Below are positions 16,741 through 25,108 of a DNA stretch of 64,000 nt, one piece after another. The position numbers and the translations under genes are program-made. A model generated the notes under the pieces. It searched no databases and had not been told where the DNA came from. It saw only the letters and a program-made list of their open reading frames with translations. Numbering within the stretch: the first letter of the stretch is position 1; every line of letters starts with the position of its first letter. The DNA comes from Maritalea sp051251695. Its GTDB lineage: Bacteria > Pseudomonadota > Alphaproteobacteria > Rhizobiales > Devosiaceae. The stretch spans positions 1-64,000 of the forward strand of contig NZ_JBPOEU010000007.1 of the NCBI RefSeq assembly GCF_051251695.1, in the 5' to 3' direction.

Positions 16741-16762
16741 GTAACTTATTGATTGAGGTTAC
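16741..16762. promoter_or_regulatory. Inverted repeat in the HxlR divergent promoter region
   Basis: GTAAC-N12-GTTAC lies between the divergent SnoaL/tautomerase operon and the HxlR gene. It is a candidate HxlR operator, based on position and symmetry only. Confidence 0.4.
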
Positions 16763-16862
16763 CGCGCGGTAAGTGGGCAGATAAATTGTCCATAAAGCGT
16801 GCTGGCTTGGCAGCCGTTGATGGTGCAGTCAGCGGTTAAAAACATGAAAGACGTGGGGAAAG

Positions 16863-17207
16863 ATGGCATTAAAGGTCACCAAAAACAAAAGCCCGAAACC
16901 ACCTGTAGGCTGCGCTTTAACTGAATGCATGGCGATGATTTCTGGCGCATGGGCACCCAATGTGATCTGGCATTTGCGCGGCGGCCCACGTCGGTTCAAT
17001 GAGTTACGGGTGGATATCCCCCCAATCTCAGCCAAAGTGCTCTCAGCAAGACTAAAAGACCTTCAATCACGCGGCGTTATAACCCGCCAGGTACAACCCA
17101 CCTCACCGCCATCCGTGCAATATCAACTGACAGAATTAGGCGCCGAGCTGGTGCCTGCCATCGAAGCGATTGTGAATGTGGGCCACAAACTCAAGGCCGA
17201 TGCTTGA
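16863..17207 (+). CDS. HxlR-family winged-helix regulator
   Basis: This 114-residue regulator has the HxlR signature: GCALTECMAMISGAWAPNVI, then LRGGPRRFNELRVDIPPISA, KVLSARLKDLQSRGVITR, and a wing with VQYQLTELG. HxlR proteins respond to aldehydes, quinones or thiol stress and use a conserved N-terminal Cys, here in GCAL. It is divergent from the SnoaL/tautomerase operon and directly upstream of two MDR oxidoreductases, probable members of its regulon. Confidence 0.9.
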   Translation: MALKVTKNKSPKPPVGCALTECMAMISGAWAPNVIWHLRGGPRRFNELRVDIPPISAKVLSARLKDLQSRGVITRQVQPTSPPSVQYQLTELGAELVPAIEAIVNVGHKLKADA

Positions 17208-17270
17208 ATGGCGCGGGGATGATCCCCACTTGTGCCCAACTGAGTTGAATGAGGTGGAGCCAAAAAAACG

Positions 17271-18245
17271 ATGCAAGCGATAACACACCATCAATATGGT
17301 GGCCCCCAGGTTTTGCAAATCGAGGATGTGCCCAAGCCTGAACCCAAAGACGACGAAGTCCTAATCAAAGTTGCAGCGTCCACCATCACGTCTGCGGAAT
17401 GGCGTATGCGGACCCTTTCCATGCCAAAAGGATTTGGGCTTTTTGGTCGTCCGGCATTTGGCTTTTTTAAACCCCGCACCCAAATTTTAGGACAAGAACT
17501 TTCAGGTACAATTGAGGCCGTTGGGGCGCAGGTGAACAGGCTTAAAGTGGGCGACGAGATATTTGCCATTACCAACGGCAAATTTGGTGGCCACGCTGAA
17601 TATCTCACTTTGCCCCAAGATTTCCCCATTGCCCATAAACCGGAAAACTTGTCTTTTGATCAGGCCGCTGCCATTCCGTTTGGCGGCACAACCGCCCTAT
17701 ATTTTCTTTATGACAAAGCAAAAATCGCGGCTGGCGATCGCGTGCTGATCAATGGCGCATCTGGCGCAGTCGGGTCCGCTGCCGTGCAAGTGGCGAAATA
17801 TTTTGGAGCGCAAGTCACCGCTATATGCAGCGCCAAAAATCATACAGCAATACAACAGTTGGGCGCAGATTTCCTGATCGACTACAAAAGCGAAGACTTT
17901 GCGACCAACGGCAAACGATATGACATCATCATGGATTGCGTGGGCAACGCGTTTTATCCCCGTGTGAAAAACTCACTTCGCCCTAAGGGACGGCTTTTAT
18001 CGCTTATCCCCACGTTGAGTGAAATGCTTTCCATGTTGGTTTTGAAGAAAGAAGATGATCATCAAATATTCACCGGCAGTGCCCCTGAACGAGCTCAGGA
18101 TTTAACCACCCTCGCCGATATGGCGGAAAAGGGAAAATTCACGCCCTTAATCGATAGCACTTATGCTTTTACAGATTTCCAAAATGCCCATGCCCGCGTA
18201 GACACGGGCCGAAAAACGGGCTCTGTTGTCATCCAAATTGGATAG
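17271..18245 (+). CDS. Zinc-free MDR NAD(P)-dependent oxidoreductase (quinone-reductase-like) 1
   Basis: The 324-residue protein is an MDR-superfamily enzyme of zeta-crystallin/quinone-reductase type. The N-terminus is HHQYGGPQVLQIEDVPKPEP. GQELSGTIEAVG lies where zinc enzymes carry ligands, and the NADPH site is INGASGAVGSAAVQVAK. It lacks the structural-zinc Cys cluster. GAGGTGGAG precedes the ATG. It follows HxlR and precedes a paralogue by 16 bases, so both are probably one transcript. Substrate unknown; quinones or reactive enones are likely for the family. Confidence 0.85.
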   Translation: MQAITHHQYGGPQVLQIEDVPKPEPKDDEVLIKVAASTITSAEWRMRTLSMPKGFGLFGRPAFGFFKPRTQILGQELSGTIEAVGAQVNRLKVGDEIFAITNGKFGGHAEYLTLPQDFPIAHKPENLSFDQAAAIPFGGTTALYFLYDKAKIAAGDRVLINGASGAVGSAAVQVAKYFGAQVTAICSAKNHTAIQQLGADFLIDYKSEDFATNGKRYDIIMDCVGNAFYPRVKNSLRPKGRLLSLIPTLSEMLSMLVLKKEDDHQIFTGSAPERAQDLTTLADMAEKGKFTPLIDSTYAFTDFQNAHARVDTGRKTGSVVIQIG

Positions 18246-18261
18246 GGGACGATCAGCTTTT

Positions 18262-19224
18262 ATGCTTGCTTTTGTGTGCAATAAATATGGTGGGGCAAAT
18301 GTTTTGCAACTCAAAGAGCTGGAAAAGCCCAGCCCGAAACCAAATGAAATTTTGGTCAAGGTCAGGTTCGTATCACTCAACAGTTGGGACTGGGACATTT
18401 TAACCGGCAAACTGATTATGCGGCTGATTGGTCCGTTCAAACCGCCCTACTCGATTTTGGGTGCAGACCTTTCCGGCACGGTTGAAGCAATTGGAAGTGA
18501 TGTCACGGATTTTCAAATCGGCGATGACGTGTTTGGCGACGTATCGGATAGCGGATGGGGCGGACTTGCCCAATTCGTAACCGGCGAAGCAAAGCATTTT
18601 ACGAAAAAACCCAATCAGCTCTCCTTTGAAAAAGCGGCGACGCTTCCCCAAGCAGGTCTATTGGGCTATCAGGGCGTACGCACATTTGGCAACGTAAAGC
18701 CAGGCGACAAGGTGTTGATCAATGGTGGCGGCGGTGGCGCGGGCATGTTCGCCATCCAAATCGCAAAACTAGACGGCGTACACGCAACGGCGATTGATCG
18801 CGCAGACAAGTTTGACGCCATGAAGTCGTTTGGTGCGGATCAGGTCTATGATTATAAACAAGTCGATTATACCAAACTGGACCAAAAATTTGATGTGATC
18901 ATTGACGCGGTGGCCAATCGGATGCCCAGTGCCTATCGCAATGTTTTAACCCCCACCGGCACCTTTGTGATGATGGGCGGCAAAATGCGCTCAATTCTGG
19001 CAACCCTTCTGGCATCACGCAAAAACACCGCCGATGGCCAACAGTTCAAAATTTTGATGTGGACCGTCAATCGCCACGATTTGGACGCACTGGCCCAATT
19101 GGTCGTGACCAAAAAAATTGATGTATCCATCGATCAAATATTCGATTTCAACCAGACCCCAGATGCCATGCAATATGTGGGCGCGCAAAACGCGCGTGGT
19201 AAAGTTGTGATTAGCTTGACCTAG
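18262..19224 (+). CDS. Zinc-free MDR oxidoreductase 2
   Basis: The 320-residue paralogue of its neighbours begins FVCNKYGGANVLQLKELEKP. It has GADLSGTVEAIGSDV and a glycine-rich nucleotide motif INGGGGGAGMFAIQIAK, in which the usual GxSGGVG has become GGGGAG. The ATG at 18262 is chosen because upstream in-frame sequence overlaps the previous gene and is not homologous to the family N-terminus. It is co-transcribed with oxidoreductase 1. Confidence 0.85.
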   Translation: MLAFVCNKYGGANVLQLKELEKPSPKPNEILVKVRFVSLNSWDWDILTGKLIMRLIGPFKPPYSILGADLSGTVEAIGSDVTDFQIGDDVFGDVSDSGWGGLAQFVTGEAKHFTKKPNQLSFEKAATLPQAGLLGYQGVRTFGNVKPGDKVLINGGGGGAGMFAIQIAKLDGVHATAIDRADKFDAMKSFGADQVYDYKQVDYTKLDQKFDVIIDAVANRMPSAYRNVLTPTGTFVMMGGKMRSILATLLASRKNTADGQQFKILMWTVNRHDLDALAQLVVTKKIDVSIDQIFDFNQTPDAMQYVGAQNARGKVVISLT

Positions 19225-19360
19225 AAAATCCATTTAAATCAATAAATTACCTGTCAAATTTTCAGGCAAATTGGAACACATGGTGTGCGCACCCATGACC
19301 ATTTTCCAACGCTTTCATTAACCTTGGTGTCGCCTTCGCTTGTCTATGTGTAAAAAATAT

Positions 19361-19389
19361 TTGACATCATGATTGTTATTTCATACATA
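19361..19389 (+). promoter_or_regulatory. Strong promoter of the DUF2178-like/XRE pair
   Basis: TTGACA (19361-19366) and TACATA (19384-19389) are spaced 17 bases. The flanks CTATGTGTA (19344-19352) and TACATAG (19384-19390) form a loose inverted repeat around the promoter that could be the XRE protein's autoregulatory operator. Confidence 0.55.
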
Positions 19390-19445
19390 GTGTCTAACAA
19401 ACACGACGATGTGTAATAAATTCACGACTTAGGCACGAGGCAAAC

Positions 19446-19892
19446 ATGTCCTTTCACGAACGCAATATTGTAACTTATCTGGTCACCGGTTTCATTGTGA
19501 TGGTGGTCTATTCCTTCCACATGTATGACCAATACCAAGCTGGTATTTTTGATGGTCCTGATGCAGGTTCTGCCATCGGCTGGGCCACCTTGAAAATGAT
19601 TGCTGGCTCAATCATCGTAAACATTGTGGTTAGCATCCTCGTAGCGATCATTAGCGGCATAGTCTCAAGAGAAACCGCAATGGATGCTGCAGACGAACGG
19701 GACAAGCTGATTGATCTTGTTGGCATGAAAGTCGGCTTCATTGTCTTTTCCACCTTCTTTGTCGGCTCCATCATTTGGTTAGCGTTTGGTGCGCCAATGG
19801 CTTACGTCCTGATCGCTAGCGTCTACGCCATGTTCATCGCCAGCTTGGTCGAAGGCAGTACGCGCATGGTTCTTTACCGAAGAGGTTTTTAA
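19446..19892 (+). CDS. Four-helix membrane protein paired with an XRE regulator (DUF2178-like)
   Basis: The 148-residue protein has four predicted membrane helices (about 9-28, 45-72, 97-115, 118-137) and, between helices 2 and 3, the acidic cytoplasmic motif DAADERDKLIDLVG. Small membrane proteins with such a DERD loop next to a short XRE regulator are a recurrent pair across bacteria. The function of the pair is not established. Its stop lies two bases from the XRE start, so the genes are coupled. Confidence 0.7.
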   Translation: MSFHERNIVTYLVTGFIVMVVYSFHMYDQYQAGIFDGPDAGSAIGWATLKMIAGSIIVNIVVSILVAIISGIVSRETAMDAADERDKLIDLVGMKVGFIVFSTFFVGSIIWLAFGAPMAYVLIASVYAMFIASLVEGSTRMVLYRRGF

Positions 19893-19894
19893 TC

Positions 19895-20122
19895 ATGGCA
19901 AAACCCAAAGGTAAGCTAGAAAACAACATTCGACGGCTTCGGTTCGACAATGATGAAATGAGCCAAAAAGCATTGGCCGAAGCTGTTGGCGTTTCCCGAC
20001 AAACCATTGTCGCAATTGAGGCAGCAAAATACTCCCCTTCGCTGGAACTGGCGTTTCTAATAGCCAACGCATTTGAAACGCCACTGGAGCAAGTGTTCAG
20101 CTACACGCCGCCAAAAAAGTAA
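19895..20122 (+). CDS. Short XRE-family HTH regulator
   Basis: The 75-residue protein is a single HTH_3 domain (LENNIRRLRFDNDEMSQKAL, AEAVGVSRQTIVAIEAAKYSP, LAFLIANAFETPLEQVF). It belongs to the YgzD/YozG-like minimal regulators that accompany small membrane proteins. AAGG lies before the ATG. It probably represses its own operon, which may extend into the downstream oxidoreductase gene. Confidence 0.88.
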   Translation: MAKPKGKLENNIRRLRFDNDEMSQKALAEAVGVSRQTIVAIEAAKYSPSLELAFLIANAFETPLEQVFSYTPPKK

Positions 20123-20207
20123 AACAAAGCCGGGCGTAAAACGCCCCTCACAAATCGATAAACCTTTGAATTCACTTGAACCTATCAAGCCTGAAAGCGA
20201 TACCGCT

Positions 20208-21233
20208 ATGCCCAATGTAACCGATACAAAAATGAAAACCATGAAAGCCCTTTACTATGAAAATTTCGGCGGCCCGGAAGTTCTTCAAATCCGCGATGTG
20301 CCAATTCCCGAACCAAAGGACAACGAAGTCCTGATCAAGGTTGAAGCCTCCCACTATAGTAACGGCGATGCCATTGCCCGCACGGGGAAAACACCATGGC
20401 CATTGATGCAAATACCCGCCAAAATCCTGATGGGCATTTTCAAACCTAAAAACCGCATTTTGGGTGGTGAGTTTTCCGGAACTGTTGAGCAGGTTGGTCA
20501 GGGGGTTTCAAAATACAAACTAGGAGATCGCGTGTTCGGGTTCACCGATATGCAATTTGGCGCCCATGCGGAATTTGTCTGCTTGCCTGAAACGGCTCCG
20601 ATCACCCATTGCCCGGGCGAAGTGTCCTTTGAGGATGCGGCGGCGATTGGTGGATCAAATGCTCAAACCGCATTGCACTTTGTGCAAACCGCCAACATTC
20701 AACCGGGTGACCACGTGTTAATCAACGGCGCTTCGGGTGGCATCGGGCGCGTTGCGCTTCAATTGGCCAAGCACAAGGGCGCAACGGTTGTGGGCACATG
20801 TTCAGCGCAAAACAAAGAACTGGTGCTGGCGCTTGGGGCAGACGAAGCGATCGACTATCGCACAACGGACTTCACCCAGCAGGGCAAAAAGTATGATGTT
20901 ATTATCGACTGCGCGGGTTTTTTATCATGGCGCAAAGTTGAACCCGTTCTTACCGCTAAGGGCAAGCATTTGCTGGCGATGTTTTATATTTCCCATTTGC
21001 TCAAACAGCGCCAAACAAAAGGCAAAGGCGGCAAACAACAATTATGCGTGCTTGCGCCAGGTTCTGCCGAAAAACTGCAAATGATTGGCACACTTCTCGC
21101 CTCAGGCGGCCTTAAACCCGTTATCTCGAAACGCTTTCCCATGAACAAAGCGATTGAAGCTGCAGCGCTTTATGACACCAACACCCAAGCCGGTTGCATC
21201 ATCCTATTACCTCAAGTCTGGAACGAAAAATGA
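20208..21233 (+). CDS. Zinc-free MDR oxidoreductase 3
   Basis: It has about 341 residues with the family core ALYYENFGGPEVLQIRDVPI, GGEFSGTVEQVGQGV and the NADPH motif INGASGGIGRVALQLAK. The start is uncertain: ATG 20208 is listed, while ATGs at 20232 and 20241 would match the usual family N-terminus more tightly. Sequence upstream of 20208 overlaps the XRE gene and is discarded. Its stop overlaps the next start (ATGA), so it is translationally coupled to the DUF4386 protein. Confidence 0.82.
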   Translation: MPNVTDTKMKTMKALYYENFGGPEVLQIRDVPIPEPKDNEVLIKVEASHYSNGDAIARTGKTPWPLMQIPAKILMGIFKPKNRILGGEFSGTVEQVGQGVSKYKLGDRVFGFTDMQFGAHAEFVCLPETAPITHCPGEVSFEDAAAIGGSNAQTALHFVQTANIQPGDHVLINGASGGIGRVALQLAKHKGATVVGTCSAQNKELVLALGADEAIDYRTTDFTQQGKKYDVIIDCAGFLSWRKVEPVLTAKGKHLLAMFYISHLLKQRQTKGKGGKQQLCVLAPGSAEKLQMIGTLLASGGLKPVISKRFPMNKAIEAAALYDTNTQAGCIILLPQVWNEK

Positions 21234-21958
21234 CCTATTTCATAAACAACCCACGCCCCTTTACATTTGCCGCAGGTATTTGTTTTCTCTTACTTGTTAT
21301 TTCAGCACCCATTGGTTTGCTGATTGTGCCGGAACAAATTGTGGTGGCTGGCGATGCAACAACAACCGCCCTAAACCTAAAAAGCAATCTTGGTCTGTTT
21401 CAAATTGGAATGCTGTCACAGGTCGTCATTGTGTTGACCGAGATCGTTCTAACCGCCCTGCTGTTTATGTTGCTCAAACCGTCGAGCCCGACAATTGCGT
21501 TGATGTTGGCATTCGCGCGGTTGGCCATGACCGTAATCATCGCCATCAATATTATTCCCCATTTGATGATGGCGGAGCTTGCCAGCGGTGCGAGTTACCT
21601 TTCAACTTTTACCCCCGAGCAAATTGATACGCTTATACTGTTCTTCTTTGAAACGCACATGATGGGCACCGTTGCTTGGCAATTTCTCTTTGCACTTCAC
21701 CTTCTGCTTGTGGGCTATGCGGTGTTTCGTTCCACATATCTGCCGCGATTTATCGGCATTGCGCTGATGATCGGATGTATCGGATATGGATTTGACAGTT
21801 TTGGCCGCATTTATGGGCTGATGGATAATTCAGCCTACGCGATGACCAACAATATTCTGCTCGGCGTTTCTGGTGTCGGAGAACTGGGATTTGGCCTTTG
21901 GCTGCTGATCAAAGGCGTAAACCAAAACCGCTGGCGCGAGAAAACCTTAGCGCAATAG
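21230..21958 (+). CDS. DUF4386 family integral membrane protein
   Basis: The 242-residue protein has about six hydrophobic helices and the DUF4386 layout: an N-terminal AAGICFLLLVISAPIGLLIV, a long second helix pair, and a C-terminal GVSGVGELGFGLWLLIKG. The biochemical role is unknown. The start overlaps the stop of oxidoreductase 3 by four bases, which fixes the ATG at 21230 and implies a shared function or regulation. Confidence 0.82.
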   Translation: MTYFINNPRPFTFAAGICFLLLVISAPIGLLIVPEQIVVAGDATTTALNLKSNLGLFQIGMLSQVVIVLTEIVLTALLFMLLKPSSPTIALMLAFARLAMTVIIAINIIPHLMMAELASGASYLSTFTPEQIDTLILFFFETHMMGTVAWQFLFALHLLLVGYAVFRSTYLPRFIGIALMIGCIGYGFDSFGRIYGLMDNSAYAMTNNILLGVSGVGELGFGLWLLIKGVNQNRWREKTLAQ

Positions 21959-21963
21959 TAAAA

Positions 21964-21990
21964 ACAAAGCCCGCCGCGTTGGCGGGCTTT
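21964..21990. terminator. Bidirectional terminator
   Basis: AAAGCCCGCC pairs with GGCGGGCTTTT around a short GCGTT loop. It lies between the convergent DUF4386 and oxidoreductase-4 genes. Confidence 0.88.
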
Positions 21991-21994
21991 TCAT

Positions 21995-22972
21995 TTATGC
22001 GACGGTGATGGCCACTTTGCCTTTGGCCCGCATGGTTTCAACATATTCCACACCGATTGGCGTGTCCTTTAGCGCATATGAACGGTCAATGACCGGTCTA
22101 ACATCGCCTTCGGCCAGCATGTTGCCAAGGGTTTTTAAATCCTCCGGCAACACTTCGGCAATTTTAAGCACCGCATTTTTCCCAGACTCAGTGAATAACC
22201 AACGACCAAACAACCCCACCATGAGCATGTTTTTAATGTTCAACCCAACAAGAACCCAAACACTTTTGGGCAGCATAGCGCGTTTAATATCGCCGATTGA
22301 GCGATTGGCAGCCAAATCAATGATCACATCATATTTTGTTGGCTCTTGGGTGAAATCGGTTTTCTTATAGTCAATCACATGGTCTGCGCCCAAGCTGCGC
22401 ACCAGTTCGACATTGGCGGTGCTGCACGCCCCGGTAACTTCAGCACCCAGCTGCTTGGCGATTTGCACAGCATAAGTGCCAACGCCACCAGAAGCGCCGT
22501 TGATCAAAACCTTCTGCCCCGGCTTGACCTGCCCCCAATCGCGCAATGCTTGCAAGGCGGTCAGCCCTGCAATGCCAACAACGCCTGCGTCTGCAAATGA
22601 AACATTTTGGGGTTTTAAGCTGAGCCTATTGGGCGCGCAAACGGCATATTGGGCAAACCCACCAACACCGATATCGCCAAATACTTCGTCACCCGGTTTG
22701 AACGCGGTAACGTTTTTCCCAACCGCTTCAATCGTGCCAGAAACATCAGCACCTAATACAATATTTTTTGGCGCAAAAAGACCACTTTCAGCGAGGCGAA
22801 TTAAAAACGGGCTGCCGCGCAAAAAATGCCAATCATAGGGATTAATGGAGGTGGCGGCGACTTTGACCAAGACCTGATTTAGTCTCGGTTCAGGACGTTC
22901 AACCTGTTCGAGTTTCATCACTTCAGGTCCGCCATAGGTACGACTTGTTATGGCCTGCATCTTATCATTCAT
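21995..22972 (-). CDS. Zinc-free MDR oxidoreductase 4
   Basis: The 325-residue paralogue starts MNDKMQAITSRTYGGPEVMK. It has GADVSGTIEAVGKNV, the NADPH motif INGASGGVGTYAVQIAK and LGADHVIDYKKTDF. The ATG at 22972 follows GAGGGCATTGG; the longer upstream frame has no family match. It points away from fba, and the shared 310-base intergenic region contains an inverted repeat. It forms one edge of the oxidoreductase block inserted between pgk and fba. Confidence 0.86.
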   Translation of the reverse strand: MNDKMQAITSRTYGGPEVMKLEQVERPEPRLNQVLVKVAATSINPYDWHFLRGSPFLIRLAESGLFAPKNIVLGADVSGTIEAVGKNVTAFKPGDEVFGDIGVGGFAQYAVCAPNRLSLKPQNVSFADAGVVGIAGLTALQALRDWGQVKPGQKVLINGASGGVGTYAVQIAKQLGAEVTGACSTANVELVRSLGADHVIDYKKTDFTQEPTKYDVIIDLAANRSIGDIKRAMLPKSVWVLVGLNIKNMLMVGLFGRWLFTESGKNAVLKIAEVLPEDLKTLGNMLAEGDVRPVIDRSYALKDTPIGVEYVETMRAKGKVAITVA

Positions 22973-23143
22973 CCCAATGCCCTCACATTTTAAGCCCTGC
23001 GACAATCTGTCAATTGCCGTGTTGCCATACAAAAATTGGGTGCAAAAATTCCAAATCAAGTCCTTGAAAACGCGCCAATCGCACACACGAGCAAGAGGGG
23101 TGTCTTATTCCACAGCTATGGTTACCGCACGATCAAGCTGAAA

Positions 23144-23166
23144 TAGTTATATATTTCAAATAACTA
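23144..23166. promoter_or_regulatory. Inverted repeat upstream of fba
   Basis: TAGTTAT-N9-ATAACTA is symmetrical, AT-rich and lies 116-138 bases before the fba start, between divergent genes. A regulator site is possible; the protein cannot be named. Confidence 0.35.
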
Positions 23167-23281
23167 AACCAGTATATCGATACCAAAACAATACCACCAT
23201 CACCCCAAAGTCTAACTCGACAATAAAGAGCACAGGGGCCAGAAATCGGACAAAATCACATGCATTTTGGAGAGAATTCAA

Positions 23282-24349
23282 ATGGCCCGCATCACCCTTC
23301 GTCAATTGCTCGACCATGCTGCAGAGCACAGTTATGGCGTTCCTGCGTTCAACATCAACAATATGGAACAAGCATTGGCCATTGCCGAGGCAGCGGACAA
23401 AACAGACAGTCCGGTTATCATTCAAGCTTCACGCGGCGCGCGGTCCTACGCACACGATGTGATGTTAAAGCGCATGATGGACGCGATTGTTGAAATTTAC
23501 CCCCACATTCCAGTTTGCATCCACCTTGACCATGGCAATGGCCCAGCGACCTGCATGACCGCGATCCAATCTGGTTTTACCTCCGTGATGATGGATGGCT
23601 CGCTTGAAGAAGACGGCAAAACACCAGCTGATTGGGACTACAATGTCGGCGTTACCCAAGCCGTGACCAACAATGCCCATCTTGGTGGCATTTCGGTTGA
23701 AGGTGAACTGGGCGTTTTAGGCAGCCTTGAAACGGGCATGGGCGACCTGGAAGACGGGCATGGCGCTGAGGGTAAACTCTCAACAGAACAACTTTTGACC
23801 AACCCCGACGAAGCGGTAAAATTCGTCAAGGAAACCAAAGTTGACGCGCTCGCAATCGCCATGGGCACATCCCACGGCGCCTATAAATTTACCCGCAAAC
23901 CAGATGGCGACATTTTAGCGATGCATGTGATCGAAGAAATTCACCGTCGTTTGCCCGGCACCCATTTGGTGATGCATGGATCCTCCTCCGTACCGCAAGA
24001 ATTGCAGGACATCATCAACCAGTTTGGAGGCGAAATGCCACAAACTTGGGGCGTTCCCGTTGAAGAAATCCAACGCGGCATCAAAAACGGCGTGCGCAAA
24101 ATCAATATCGATACCGATAACCGTATGGCCATGACGGGCCAAATCCGTCGGGTATTGCAAGAAAATCCGGGCGAGTTCGATCCGCGCAAATATCTAAAGC
24201 CTGCCCGCGATGCCATGACCAAATTGTGCATTGAGCGGCTCGAGCAATTCAACACAGCAGGCCAAGCTTCAAAAGTTGGCAAAATTATTCCGCTGGCAGA
24301 TATGGCCAACCGCTATGCTGCTGGTCAGCTTGATCCTCAAGTCAGCTAA
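23282..24349 (+). CDS. fba: Class II fructose-bisphosphate aldolase
   Basis: The 355-residue zinc aldolase is of the CbbA/Calvin-type subgroup. It has the N-terminal RQLLDHAAEHSYGVPAFNIN, zinc-site HLDHGNG, SVMMDGSLEEDG, the acidic catalytic region VEGELGVLGSLETGMGD, the zinc ligand region LVMHGSSSVP, and the phosphate site INIDTDNRMAMTG. GGAGAG precedes ATG 23282; the frame start at 23267 lies before that site. It completes the glycolytic set begun by tkt-gap-pgk, from which it is separated by about 7.3 kb. Confidence 0.96.
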   Translation: MARITLRQLLDHAAEHSYGVPAFNINNMEQALAIAEAADKTDSPVIIQASRGARSYAHDVMLKRMMDAIVEIYPHIPVCIHLDHGNGPATCMTAIQSGFTSVMMDGSLEEDGKTPADWDYNVGVTQAVTNNAHLGGISVEGELGVLGSLETGMGDLEDGHGAEGKLSTEQLLTNPDEAVKFVKETKVDALAIAMGTSHGAYKFTRKPDGDILAMHVIEEIHRRLPGTHLVMHGSSSVPQELQDIINQFGGEMPQTWGVPVEEIQRGIKNGVRKINIDTDNRMAMTGQIRRVLQENPGEFDPRKYLKPARDAMTKLCIERLEQFNTAGQASKVGKIIPLADMANRYAAGQLDPQVS

Positions 24350-24378
24350 TCGAGCCAACAAATCTGTTGAAATTTTTA

Positions 24379-24420
24379 CGGCGTATGGGCAAGTCAGTAG
24401 ACAAGTCTATGCGCCGTTTT
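24379..24420 (+). terminator. Probable terminator after fba
   Basis: ACGGCG pairs with CGCCGT across a ~30-base, partly self-pairing loop and is followed by TTTTCG. The hairpin is long and imperfect. Confidence 0.5.
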
Positions 24421-24519
24421 CGTTTAACTATTGCAAAAACTTGCACATGACCTATTTTCCGCCCAAATTGCAGGCAATTAGAGATAGCCCATTATATGGG
24501 CACAAATTCAAAGGTTCAT

Positions 24520-25104
24520 ATGCGCGCTCAAATCTTTCTCATTACCCCGCCCGATATCGGGATTGAATTTTCTTCAACGCTAAAAGATGCGCTTGCGGAC
24601 AATGATGTAGCGGCGTTGCTGATCCAACGCGGTGATCGTGATGACGCGGATTACATCGAAATAGCGCAAGCTTTGATCCCGATTGCGCAAAGCGCAAACT
24701 GTGCGGCATTGCTGGACAATATGCCAGAAGCTGTGCGCAAATTGGGCGCTGACGGTGTTCACATGACTGGCGCACCTGAAACCATCATTCAGGCAGTGAA
24801 AAGCCTAAAGCCCAACGCAATCGTTGGAGCAGGCGGTATCCACACCAAGCATGACGCAATGACCAAAGGCGAGCTTGGCATCGACTATGTGTTCTTCGGG
24901 CACCTAGCCGCCGCCAAATCAGATGATGAATTCACGTCTGAACAGCTTGCCAATTGGTGGGCTGAAACGTTTGAAATTCCGGCTGTCGTATTCAATCTAG
25001 AAAACGCCGACATGGACGCAAGCTGCGAATTTCGGGCTGTGCGGGAACAGGTTTGGACAAGCGAAAACCCAAATGCGGCAATAGCGGCAATAGGTGTTGA
25101 ATAG
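24520..25104 (+). CDS. Thiamine-phosphate-synthase-like protein, probably divergent in function
   Basis: This 194-residue TIM-barrel protein resembles ThiE in order (FLITPP, LLIQRGDRDDADYIEIAQAL, LLDNMPEAVRKLGADGVHM, IVGAGGIHTKHDAM, IDYVFFGHLA). Several ThiE active-site stretches are altered: INDR is LLDNM, the HLGQ segment is HMTG, and the diphosphate-binding PvFpT is absent. AAAGG sits six bases before ATG 24520. ThiE-like genes next to fba recur in Hyphomicrobiales, so the role may lie outside thiamine synthesis. The stop lies four bases before the Sel1 gene. Confidence 0.75.
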   Translation: MRAQIFLITPPDIGIEFSSTLKDALADNDVAALLIQRGDRDDADYIEIAQALIPIAQSANCAALLDNMPEAVRKLGADGVHMTGAPETIIQAVKSLKPNAIVGAGGIHTKHDAMTKGELGIDYVFFGHLAAAKSDDEFTSEQLANWWAETFEIPAVVFNLENADMDASCEFRAVREQVWTSENPNAAIAAIGVE

Positions 25105-25108
25105 TCCC

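Noticed and set aside
20073..20207. N-terminal extension of MDR oxidoreductase 3
   Set aside because: It overlaps the XRE gene and does not match other family members.
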